A stretch of DNA of 64,000 bases from positions 19,904 to 83,903 of the forward strand of contig NZ_BOOA01000041.1 of the NCBI RefSeq assembly GCF_016862995.1. Reading direction: 5' to 3'. This document shows positions 6,815-14,463 of this stretch, one piece after another; position 1 is the stretch's first letter; every line of letters starts with the position of its first letter. Source of the stretch: Acrocarpospora phusangensis. GTDB lineage: Bacteria; Actinomycetota; Actinomycetes; Streptosporangiales; Streptosporangiaceae. A program made the translations under genes and the position numbers. The notes under the pieces are model-generated. The model made no database searches and was not told the origin of the DNA. It worked only from the letters and a program-made list of their open reading frames with translations.

Positions 6815-8233
6815 ATGCAATTCCCGCCGAGTAGAACGGTGGCCGCTGTGAACCCTGCCTATCCGTATTCAGAAGCCGACGATCAGGAGCCCGTGCCGAC
6901 TCCGGTGCGACGCCCTTGGCCGCACCGCAGGACCGTACGGCCGGTGCCCGAGGCCGGTCCGCTGGTGGCGATGATCGGCGGCGGCCAGGCCGACAGGACC
7001 GGCCGCGAGCACCTCTTCCGCCGGCTGCACGAGGCCGGGATCCGGGTGCTGGCCGTCGACAGGTCCGCCCCCGCCGCCTGGCAGCGGCCGTACCTGGCCG
7101 GGCACAAGTGGGTGCCCGGGATGACCGCGGCCACCCTGTCCCAGGTCGTCGCCGCCCACCCGGAACCCGTCAACGGGGTGATCTGCTGGGAGGACCGGCA
7201 CTTCGCCGCCGCCGCTGCCGTCGCCGACCGGCTCCGGCTGCCCGGCTTCGGGCGTACGGCCGCCACGGCCAGCCGGGACCGGGCGGTCACCCGTACCCTG
7301 CTGGAGTCCTCCGGCTGCACGGTGCCGCGCTCGGCGCTCGCCGTCGACCTGGCCGAGGCCGAGGAGGCGGCGCGGACGCTCGGCTACCCGGTCGTGCTCA
7401 AGCCCCGGCTCAAGACCACCGGCTTCCCGGCCCGGCTGGCCGAGGACCACGGCCGGCTGATCACCGGGTTCGCCGCCACCGCCGGCGCCGCCTCGGCCAC
7501 CCTGGGCGGCCGCCGCGGCGTGCTGGTGGAGCAGCGCCTGGACGGGCAGGAGATCGTCGCCATCTGCCTGACCACCGGCGGGGTCACCCAGCTCGTCAGC
7601 ATCGTCCGCACCATGGTGGAGTTCACCCCCAGCGCGGCCGACCTCGGCCACCTGGTGGACGCCGCCGACCCGCTCCTCGACGACCAGACCATCCGGCACG
7701 CCGCCAACGTGAGCCTGCGGGCCCTCGGCGTACAGGACGGCGCCAGTCAGGTGAGCATGCGGCTCACCCCGGCCGGGCCGTGCGTGATGGCCGTAAACGC
7801 CGGGCTGCACGACCTGGTCACCCGGCTGGTCTACCTGGCCACCGGGGCCGACCTGGCCACCGCGGAGACCATGATCGCCTGCGGCGCGCCGCTGACCGTC
7901 ACGCCGCAGCGCCACCACCGCGTGGCGGCCGTCACGTACCTCAGCGCGCCCGCCCCGGGCAAGGTGTCCCGCCTTGAGCTGGGCGCCCAGCTGAGCGACC
8001 ACGTCGGCCGCGCCGCCTGGCTCGAACGACTCGTGCTGGACGTCGCGCCCGGCAGCGCGGTGGACCCGTCCCCCGACGGGCACACCGCGCGCATCGGCCT
8101 GGCCGTCGTCACCGGCCGCAACCGCAGGGAATGCCACGAACGGCTGGACCGGCTGCGCAGGGCGCTGAAGGTCACCGTCGTCGCGGTCGACGGCTCCACG
8201 CCGCCGGCCATGTCGGTATCGGGCTCCCGATAA
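6815..8233 (+). CDS. ATP-grasp fold protein, possibly catalytically altered
   Basis: The 472-aa protein has the order of carboxylate-amine ligases of the ATP-grasp fold. It has a Rossmann-like N-terminal domain (VAMIGGGQADRTGREHL, about 48-65), a lid with the ATP-binding Lys in YPVVLKPRLKTTGFPA, and VLVEQRLDGQEIVAICL. In active relatives the metal site reads roughly E-[IV]-N-P-R. Here residues 326-330 read A-V-N-A-G, and the preceding strand reads SMRLT where an acidic residue is usual. The start at 6815 has no ribosome site; in-frame GTG codons at 6839 and 6848 are alternatives. It precedes the sigma-like gene by 35 bp and faces the aroF unit, so it may have a role in that system. Confidence 0.7.
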   Translation: MQFPPSRTVAAVNPAYPYSEADDQEPVPTPVRRPWPHRRTVRPVPEAGPLVAMIGGGQADRTGREHLFRRLHEAGIRVLAVDRSAPAAWQRPYLAGHKWVPGMTAATLSQVVAAHPEPVNGVICWEDRHFAAAAAVADRLRLPGFGRTAATASRDRAVTRTLLESSGCTVPRSALAVDLAEAEEAARTLGYPVVLKPRLKTTGFPARLAEDHGRLITGFAATAGAASATLGGRRGVLVEQRLDGQEIVAICLTTGGVTQLVSIVRTMVEFTPSAADLGHLVDAADPLLDDQTIRHAANVSLRALGVQDGASQVSMRLTPAGPCVMAVNAGLHDLVTRLVYLATGADLATAETMIACGAPLTVTPQRHHRVAAVTYLSAPAPGKVSRLELGAQLSDHVGRAAWLERLVLDVAPGSAVDPSPDGHTARIGLAVVTGRNRRECHERLDRLRRALKVTVVAVDGSTPPAMSVSGSR

Positions 8234-8268
8234 CGACCACGTTCGACCTCTTCCGGGAGAAAAAGGGA

Positions 8269-11202
8269 ATGGTTAGCCGAGCACCGCAGGACCCGACGGA
8301 AGCCGCTCCGCCGAAGGCCCCCACCATGCGGTTACCCGCGGCTGAAGACCTCATCTCCGACCACGGGCGGAGCCTCTACGACTACTGTTCCCTCTGGCTC
8401 GGCGACAAGCTCGCCACCATCAACGCGGTGCGCAACACCTTCGCGCTGGCGGTGGTGCATCAGGACCTCTACCCCGGGCACGAGCACCTGCGCTCCTGGC
8501 TGTACGCCATCGCCAGGGTGCACTGCCTCGCCCAGCCCCACTACGGCGGCTTCACCACCGCCCCCTTCCCCCGCATCGGCGCGCAGAGCGGGCACGACAC
8601 CGAGCTGACCGCCAACGCGATGGGGGCGCTCGGGCGGCGCGAGCGGGAGGTCCTGGAGCTCATCCACCGGCACGGGCTCTCCATCCCCGCCGTCGGCCTG
8701 GTGCTCGGCGTCCCCACCGACGAGGCCGCCCGCCTCGCCCTGGGCGCCCAGGACCTGGTCGAGTCCTTCGTGACCTGCGTACGGCTGGCGCAGACCGGCC
8801 GCTCGGTCTGCCAGGCCGGCGAGCCGATCGCGCTGGACTGGCTGGAGTCGCCCCGCCGGGAACTGCGCAGCCGCCTCAAGACGCACGTGGCCACCTGCGC
8901 GACGTGCGCCAAGGCGGCCAGCATGACCGTGTCGGTGCCCGCGCTGCTGGCCCGGCTGCCGATCGCCGAACTGGACGACCTCGCCAGGTCCAGGATCGAG
9001 CAGCCGGTCCGGCCGGAGAGCGTCGAGATCCGCTGGAGCCAGCACGACTACCCGCTCCAGCCGGACGCGTACGACGTGTTCGACACCCTGTCCGGCTCCT
9101 CCGGATCCGCCGGGTCCGGGCTGGACGACGAGCCGGTGCGGCGCCGGGGGCCGTGGGAGCCCGGCGCCCACCCGAACGGCCCCTCCAACGGGCAGTCCAA
9201 CGGCCAGTCCAATGGCCACTCCAACGGCCACAGCGGCCAGAACGGTCACGCGGATCGGCATGCCAGGAGCTACTCCGACGGGCAGCCGAACGGCCGCTCC
9301 AACGGTCACGTGGGCAGGCACGCCACCGGCCACCCGAACGGCCACCCGAACGGTCACGCCGACGCCCGCGGGGACGGCTATCACCACGAGTCCGAGCCGA
9401 TGTTCCGGGACTCGCGGGGACGGCCGCGCTCGATGCCGCTGAGCGCGCCGGTCTACGAGGACTACTACGCCGACGCCGAAGAGGCCCACCGACCCTCCGG
9501 TCCTTCCGCCCCACACCCAACGGAAGACGCCTGGGAGGAGCGTCGCCCTCCCGCCCCCCGCCTGCCGGACGAGGTGCGGGAGGGCCGCGCATCGCAGGAG
9601 TGGGACGAGGCCCGTGAAGCCCGCGCATCCCGCGAATGGGACGAAGCCCGGGGAAACCGTGCGCCCGGCGAATGGAACGAAGCCCGGGACGGCCGCGCAC
9701 CCCGCGAATGGGACGAGGTGCGGGATACCCGCGTACCGCGCTACTGGGACGAAGCGCAGGAAGTTCGCGAACCGCACGAGTGGGACGAGGTGCGGGAGCA
9801 TCGCGTCCTGCGCGACTGGGACGGGGTACGGGAAGGCGCGTCGCGCGACTGGGACGAGACGCGGGACGGCCGCGCGCCGCGTGGCTGGGACGAGGCGCGC
9901 GACGGCCGCGCGCCGCACAGATGGGACGACGGGCGGGAGAGCCGCCTGCCGCGTCCTTGGGACGACGGACGGAACGACGGACGGAACGACGGACGGGACG
10001 GCGGACGGGACGGCGGACGGGACGGCGGACGGGACGGCGGACGGGACGGCGGACGGGACGGCGGACGGGACGGCGGGCTTGACGAGCGGGAAGGCCGTGC
10101 GCGTCCGTGGGATGACCGGGTCTGGGAGAACCGCCCGGCGCCCCGGCTGCCCGAACGCGCCTGGGACGACGCGACCCCGCTGCGCACCCGCCGCCCGCGC
10201 CCGAACGTGCACGGCATCCCGGCCCCGCGCCGTCCCCTCGACGACGCGCTCCCGCCCGGGGAGGAGATCTGGGACCGCCGGATCACCGCCCGGGTGCCGA
10301 TGCCCCGGGAACGCTCCGACGTCTCCGTGGCGTCGGTGTCATCCGTGGGCTCAGCGGCCAGGGTGACCGTCCGGGCGACCGGAGCCGAGGTGTGGGACGA
10401 GGACGCCTCCACCCGGAGCAAACTGGCCAGGCGCGGCTTCCGGGCGCGGGCCAGGCTGCGCCGGGAGGCCAGGGCCGCCAAGGCGGCCAAGACCGGCCGG
10501 GAGCGGCCGCGCCGCCTCCGGGCGGTCGCGCTCGGAGCGGCCGCGCTGCTGATCGTGTCGCTGGCGTGGCGCGGGCTGTCGGCCCGGGAGTACTCCGCCT
10601 CCGGGGCGACCGCGATCCAGACGAGCGCGGCCGCGCTGCCGGCGGCCGTACCGCAGCTGGCCAAGCCGGTGCCTCCGGTGCCGTCGGCGTCGCCGAGCGC
10701 CGAGAAGCGCGGCGCGGCCCCCTCGGCGAAGCCGAAGCCGTCACCGACGCAGCGCCGTACCCAGCCGGTCAGCAAGCCCGTGGTGCGGCCGGCCGTGAAG
10801 CCGACTGTGAAGCCCAGTGTGAAGCCCAGTATCAAGAAGGCACCCGTGGTCCGCCCGGTGCTGTCCGTCCGGCCGGAGGCCCTGGAGCTGGCGGACGGCA
10901 CCGGGTTCGTCACCTTCTCCGTCAACGCGGGGAAGGTCAAGTGGCGGGCCGAGAGCGAGCAGGGGCTGGTGGAGATCAGCCCGCGCTCCGGCACCGTCAA
11001 AGCCGGCAAGAAGATCCGCCTGGAGGTCGGCCTCACCGACGAGGGTCTGCTCAACGCGTCCTGCCTGTTCGACTTCGACGACGAACTGGACGTGGAGACC
11101 AGCGTGATGGACGTCATCACCATCAGGTGGACCGGCGAGAACAAGGGCGTCAGCACCGGCGGCAGGATCACCCTGACCGTCGCCAGCTGCACGTCCGGCT
11201 GA
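8269..11202 (+). CDS. Sigma-factor-like / zinc-finger / membrane-anchored repeat protein (977 aa)
   Basis: Residues 21-165 resemble sigma-70 regions 2 and 4 (SLYDYCSLWLGDKLATINAVRNTFALAVV; LGRREREVLELIHRHGLSIPAVGLVLGVPTDEAARL, an HTH). Residues 206-213 read H-x3-C-x2-C (HVATCATC), as in zinc-binding anti-sigma domains. A long low-complexity linker follows: NGH-type repeats (about 303-364), ten 12-residue WDExR repeats (about 438-566) and DGGR repeats (about 568-604). A single membrane helix lies at about 748-771, then a Pro/Lys-rich stretch, then a C-terminal beta-rich domain of about 115 residues predicted to lie outside the cell. ATG 8269 has GGAG 10 nt upstream. I infer a membrane-tethered regulator; sigma activity is unproven. 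Confidence 0.72.
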   Translation: MVSRAPQDPTEAAPPKAPTMRLPAAEDLISDHGRSLYDYCSLWLGDKLATINAVRNTFALAVVHQDLYPGHEHLRSWLYAIARVHCLAQPHYGGFTTAPFPRIGAQSGHDTELTANAMGALGRREREVLELIHRHGLSIPAVGLVLGVPTDEAARLALGAQDLVESFVTCVRLAQTGRSVCQAGEPIALDWLESPRRELRSRLKTHVATCATCAKAASMTVSVPALLARLPIAELDDLARSRIEQPVRPESVEIRWSQHDYPLQPDAYDVFDTLSGSSGSAGSGLDDEPVRRRGPWEPGAHPNGPSNGQSNGQSNGHSNGHSGQNGHADRHARSYSDGQPNGRSNGHVGRHATGHPNGHPNGHADARGDGYHHESEPMFRDSRGRPRSMPLSAPVYEDYYADAEEAHRPSGPSAPHPTEDAWEERRPPAPRLPDEVREGRASQEWDEAREARASREWDEARGNRAPGEWNEARDGRAPREWDEVRDTRVPRYWDEAQEVREPHEWDEVREHRVLRDWDGVREGASRDWDETRDGRAPRGWDEARDGRAPHRWDDGRESRLPRPWDDGRNDGRNDGRDGGRDGGRDGGRDGGRDGGRDGGRDGGLDEREGRARPWDDRVWENRPAPRLPERAWDDATPLRTRRPRPNVHGIPAPRRPLDDALPPGEEIWDRRITARVPMPRERSDVSVASVSSVGSAARVTVRATGAEVWDEDASTRSKLARRGFRARARLRREARAAKAAKTGRERPRRLRAVALGAAALLIVSLAWRGLSAREYSASGATAIQTSAAALPAAVPQLAKPVPPVPSASPSAEKRGAAPSAKPKPSPTQRRTQPVSKPVVRPAVKPTVKPSVKPSIKKAPVVRPVLSVRPEALELADGTGFVTFSVNAGKVKWRAESEQGLVEISPRSGTVKAGKKIRLEVGLTDEGLLNASCLFDFDDELDVETSVMDVITIRWTGENKGVSTGGRITLTVASCTSG
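9580..10080 (+). repeat. In-gene minisatellites in the sigma-like gene
   Basis: From about 9580 to 9965 a 36-bp unit encoding W-D-E-x-R-x2-R-x-P-R-x is repeated ten times with divergence; one copy is shortened to 11 codons. From about 9970 to 10080 a near-identical 12-bp unit (gacggcggacgg) encoding DGGR is repeated about seven times. All copies keep the frame. The 12-bp tract is almost invariant, as expected for recent slippage, so length should differ between strains. Confidence 0.85.
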
Positions 11203-11207
11203 GGCTC

Positions 11208-11254
11208 GGGCTCCGGGGGCGGGCGGGCGCGCGGCAAGACCGCCCCCGGAGCCC
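11208..11254. terminator. Strong hairpin between convergent genes
   Basis: A perfect 15-bp stem (11208-11222 with 11240-11254) encloses a 17-nt loop. It begins 5 bp after the sigma-like gene stop and precedes the stop of the converging zinc-knuckle gene. It is probably a bidirectional terminator, although no T-run is present. Confidence 0.75.
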
Positions 11255-11307
11255 GGAAACACCGGCGACGGGATCACCGGAGCATTTCGGGCCGTGGATC
11301 GCGGAGG

Positions 11308-12915
11308 TTATCTGCGGACGTCGGGCGGATTGATCCCGTGGTCGCGCAGAGCCTTGTACACGGTGGCCTGGGACAGGCCGGTCCTGCGTTCGATCAGCGA
11401 CAGGTTCTGGGTGCCCGCCCGCCAGCATTCGGCGATCAGCTGGTCCCGCTTGCCGCGCGCGGCCATCTCGGCGTCGGCGGTGTGCGTCAGGATCTCGCTC
11501 AACCGGCCGATGCCCTGGAGCAGCCGCAGGTTGACGCCCTGCCGCAGCTGGGTCAGCTCGGCGATCTCCGCCACCGACCGCTCCAGCGCCTCCACCAGCG
11601 GCGACGGCGGCGCGTGCCGCCCCCGCCCGGGGTGCCGCTGGTAGCCGTTGCGGCGCGCGGCCAGGATGATGCGCTCCACCTCGGCCTTGGGCAGCCCGCT
11701 GGCCCGGCGCAGCGCGGCCGCGTTGGTGGCGCCGCTCTCCCAGCAGGCCACGATCAGCTCGGCCCGCTCCCGATCGGCTCTCGCGATGGCCGCGCCCGCG
11801 GCGGTGAGATCAGTCAGCAAGGGCCGCCACTCGGCCAGCCTTCCCGGTTCCGCCGCCCGCCCGGGTCGCCCCAGGCGTTCCGGCTCCGTGGGCTGCCCCA
11901 CGGGTTCCGGCTCGGACGCCCGCCGGGCGATGATCTGCCGCAGCGTGCCCTGCCGGAGTCCGGAGGCCGCCGCCAGCCGGGCGCTGGCGTTCTCCCCGGC
12001 GATCAGGGCGAAGGTCCGTACCAGATCGTTGCGGTCGCGGCGGCAGGCGGCCACCTCGGCGGAGACCTCACGCCACCGGCGGGCCGCCTCGGCGGCCTCG
12101 GCCAGCGCCATCACGGCCTCCGGGGACGGCGTCCTGGCGGCCCGCTCGCGCAGCCGCTCACGGCGCAGCTGGGCGGCGTGCCGGGGGCAGCGGCCGAGAT
12201 CCCTGGCCCGCTCCTGGCAGCCCTCCACGGCGCACGGGCGGCGCTCCCAGCGGGGCGGCACCCGGGTGGGGTCGCCGTAGGCGCGGCGGCGCTGGTAGTG
12301 CATGCCGCACAGCTCGCGGCTCCACACCGCCCGCCCGCAGCCCTCGACCGAGCACAGGTGCTGCGCCTCCGGCTGGGTCCGGTCCCGCTGCCGGGTACGG
12401 CGCGGCCGCGCGTCCCCCGGGTCGCCCGTCTTGGCCAGCCGCGCGTAGTGCATCCCGCACAGCTTGCGCGCCACGACCGGCTTCTCGCAGCCGTCGATCG
12501 AGCAGGGCAGCCCGTGCGCCAGGTAGTGCCCGCGGCACAGCCCCCGTGTGAAGATCTTGAGCTCGCAGCCGTCCTCGCCGCACACCCCGTCGGTGGAGCG
12601 CAGCCGCGACGTGGCCTCGCCCGCCCTGCCGGACTTGCGCACGCGCTGCACGTGCAGGCCGCACATGCCGCTGTCGGCGGACGGGCGCTCGCAGCCCTCG
12701 ATCGAGCAGGGCGCCGCCACGGCGAGCCGCCAGAGGCGGTAATGCGACGTGCAGAGACCACGCCGATGGACCTGGCGGTCGCACTCCGCGGAGCACGTCG
12801 AGCGTTTCTCCGGGGCGCCGTAATAATGCTGGGCGCATACGCCGAGGGCCAGGACGGTCCGGCCGCATTCCCGGACGGAACATCCCTTATTCGTCATGAG
12901 CGCTGGAGTGGTCAT
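11308..12915 (-). CDS. Seven-module zinc-knuckle protein with three C-terminal HTH-like repeats
   Basis: I do not recognise a named family. The first 240 or so residues hold seven copies of a module close to C-x3/4-C-x8/9-C-x2-H, for example CSVEGCGRAVWSRELCGMHY. Each should bind one zinc ion. Single modules of this kind occur in actinobacterial and phage DNA-acting proteins. The C-terminal half has three similar helix-turn-helix-like segments, ending ECWRAGTQNLSLIERRTGLSQATVYKALRDHGI. No nuclease motif or membrane segment was found. ATG 12915 follows a weak GAG site; GTG 12921 and ATG 12897 are alternatives. It lies 22 bp after the 403-aa gene, probably co-transcribed. A nucleic-acid-binding role is inferred. 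Confidence 0.72.
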   Translation of the reverse strand: MTTPALMTNKGCSVRECGRTVLALGVCAQHYYGAPEKRSTCSAECDRQVHRRGLCTSHYRLWRLAVAAPCSIEGCERPSADSGMCGLHVQRVRKSGRAGEATSRLRSTDGVCGEDGCELKIFTRGLCRGHYLAHGLPCSIDGCEKPVVARKLCGMHYARLAKTGDPGDARPRRTRQRDRTQPEAQHLCSVEGCGRAVWSRELCGMHYQRRRAYGDPTRVPPRWERRPCAVEGCQERARDLGRCPRHAAQLRRERLRERAARTPSPEAVMALAEAAEAARRWREVSAEVAACRRDRNDLVRTFALIAGENASARLAAASGLRQGTLRQIIARRASEPEPVGQPTEPERLGRPGRAAEPGRLAEWRPLLTDLTAAGAAIARADRERAELIVACWESGATNAAALRRASGLPKAEVERIILAARRNGYQRHPGRGRHAPPSPLVEALERSVAEIAELTQLRQGVNLRLLQGIGRLSEILTHTADAEMAARGKRDQLIAECWRAGTQNLSLIERRTGLSQATVYKALRDHGINPPDVRR

Positions 12916-12937
12916 CGGCACTCGTCAATGCGACCTG

Positions 12938-14149
12938 TCAATTTTTCCCCCGGAGTCCGGCGCGTTCCATGAGCCTGACCTCGTTGACGAGTTGACGGGG
13001 TTCGTGCCCGAGATCCCGCAACAGGCAGCAGATATACGCGTGCACCTCGGAATCGAGCGGGCGCGCCTCGTACGCGCGTGAGACGAGGTAATGCACATAA
13101 GCCACCGACAGGACGTACGTCCGCCCGGACAGCTCCTCAAGCGAATTCACCTCAGATCCGGGAAGGAACTCCGGCGACCAGTTCCCGCGGACGAACTCGA
13201 CCAGCTCGGGCCCCATCCCCGGCAGCGGATCGCACAGCCGCGCGTGCGCGTGCGACGAGTACGGGCAGGACGGGATCTCCAGCTGGAAGTCGCCGTCCAC
13301 CGATTCCGCCCCTTCCAGCCGGTACGGCGACGTGCGGCCGTTGGCCGTGATCGCGTCGGGATCGTTCAGCGGGAAGGCGTCGTCCACGATCTGCGCCACC
13401 GTCACCGCCACCGGATGGCCGAGGGTGAGGCCGCGGACCGCGCCGCCGGCCTCCTCCAGCCGGCCGTGCTCGGCCACGTAGGTGGCCAGCGACAGGGCGC
13501 GGTGGTACTCCAGGGACTCGATCTCGCGCTCCGCGATCGACTTGGGCAGCACCTCGCGGTAACCGTCGATGATGGCGTCGATCGGGAACAGCCGTCCGTA
13601 CGTCTCGTCCCGGGAGGCGGTCACCAGCAGCAGGTCGCCGCCGGCCTCGGCCACCGGGTCGAGCGGCGCTCCCCGGGTGATGTTGGCGATCACGCCGGAC
13701 CGCCCGGCGGCGGCGCACCAGCGCAGCGCGTCGGACTCCGGCAGGGTCAGCCGGGCGAAGGGCAGCAGTCCGTCCAGGAGCGCCCGCGCCTTCCACAGGT
13801 CGATCCAGTTGGCTCTGCCGCTCGGCTCGGGACCGGCCCACTGGAGGCTCCGTCCCGCCTGGTCGGCCCGCGCCCTGACCAGCCAGCCGGAGGCGGCGTA
13901 GTCGTCGGCGTAGACGAGGTTCCAGATGCTCAGCAGCGGGGACGTGTCCACGGTGAAGCGTGCGGCTTCCTCGCCCTGCCACAGCCGGTGGCCGTTCCAG
14001 GTGACGAGGAGATCGCGGAACGCGGCCTTGGTGGGCCGCCGGTACACCCCGTGCATGGGGTGACCGTCCACGACGAAACGGCCCGGCGGGGGCTCGGCGT
14101 CAGGCAGTGCCGGGCAGCGAGGATCTGGCGAGACCTCCCAGTCGCCCAC
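12938..14149 (-). CDS. Unknown 403-aa protein
   Basis: No family is recognised. The GTG start at 14149 has an excellent AGGAGG site 7 nt upstream. The protein is soluble and rich in Trp/Tyr/Glu, with a pattern such as LLVTWNGHRLWQGEEAARF in the N-terminal third, ITRGAPLDPVAEAGGDLLLVTASRDETYGRLFPIDAIIDGYREVLP in the middle, and a C-terminal helical part with Cys-Cys (HAYICCLLRD). The palindromic TTAAGG/CCTTAA site in its upstream region suggests regulation. It is followed by the zinc-knuckle gene after 22 bp, so the two may work together. Confidence 0.6.
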   Translation of the reverse strand: MGDWEVSPDPRCPALPDAEPPPGRFVVDGHPMHGVYRRPTKAAFRDLLVTWNGHRLWQGEEAARFTVDTSPLLSIWNLVYADDYAASGWLVRARADQAGRSLQWAGPEPSGRANWIDLWKARALLDGLLPFARLTLPESDALRWCAAAGRSGVIANITRGAPLDPVAEAGGDLLLVTASRDETYGRLFPIDAIIDGYREVLPKSIAEREIESLEYHRALSLATYVAEHGRLEEAGGAVRGLTLGHPVAVTVAQIVDDAFPLNDPDAITANGRTSPYRLEGAESVDGDFQLEIPSCPYSSHAHARLCDPLPGMGPELVEFVRGNWSPEFLPGSEVNSLEELSGRTYVLSVAYVHYLVSRAYEARPLDSEVHAYICCLLRDLGHEPRQLVNEVRLMERAGLRGKN

Positions 14150-14463
14150 GTCAGTGCCTCCTCTTCAGCATTAAGGCAACCTTAAGGCTTGACCGAAATT
14201 CAATATTCTGACTAACTCTTTTTCGTCTCCGGCACTTCCCTCGCCAGTTAGAAGCGGCCGGTGCGAGTTGCGGGTGGGTTCAGATGCGCGCCCTGGTGAC
14301 ATGAGGGAAACTCCTGCCTGTCCGGGGAGTTGAACGCTATCCAGAGGCGGTAATCGGAAGGTTGCAACCCAGTCAGCGTTTAGTCATGGCCTGGAGACAG
14401 AAAGGCAGTAGTATCTCCACTGCGCTCTTTTCAACGGATTCCCGGTCAATGTCATGTTGATCG
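14150..14463. promoter_or_regulatory. Divergent promoter region with TTAAGG palindrome
   Basis: This 314-bp region lies between the 403-aa gene and the AfsR-like gene. TTAAGG (14171-14176) and CCTTAA (14180-14185) form a perfect inverted repeat just upstream of the minus-strand gene. An A/T-rich tract (about 14186-14222) could hold its promoter. Nothing gene-like was found; a minus-strand frame reaching in from the AfsR gene is a shadow. Confidence 0.5.

Noticed and set aside
9970..10080. CRISPR-like short repeats
   Set aside because: The 12-bp units are contiguous without spacers and lie in frame inside a gene; they are coding minisatellites.
9741..11237. 498-codon minus-strand frame opposite the sigma-like gene
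   Set aside because: Ser/Arg/Pro-rich repeats mirror the plus-strand repeats; no ribosome site; it covers the terminator hairpin.
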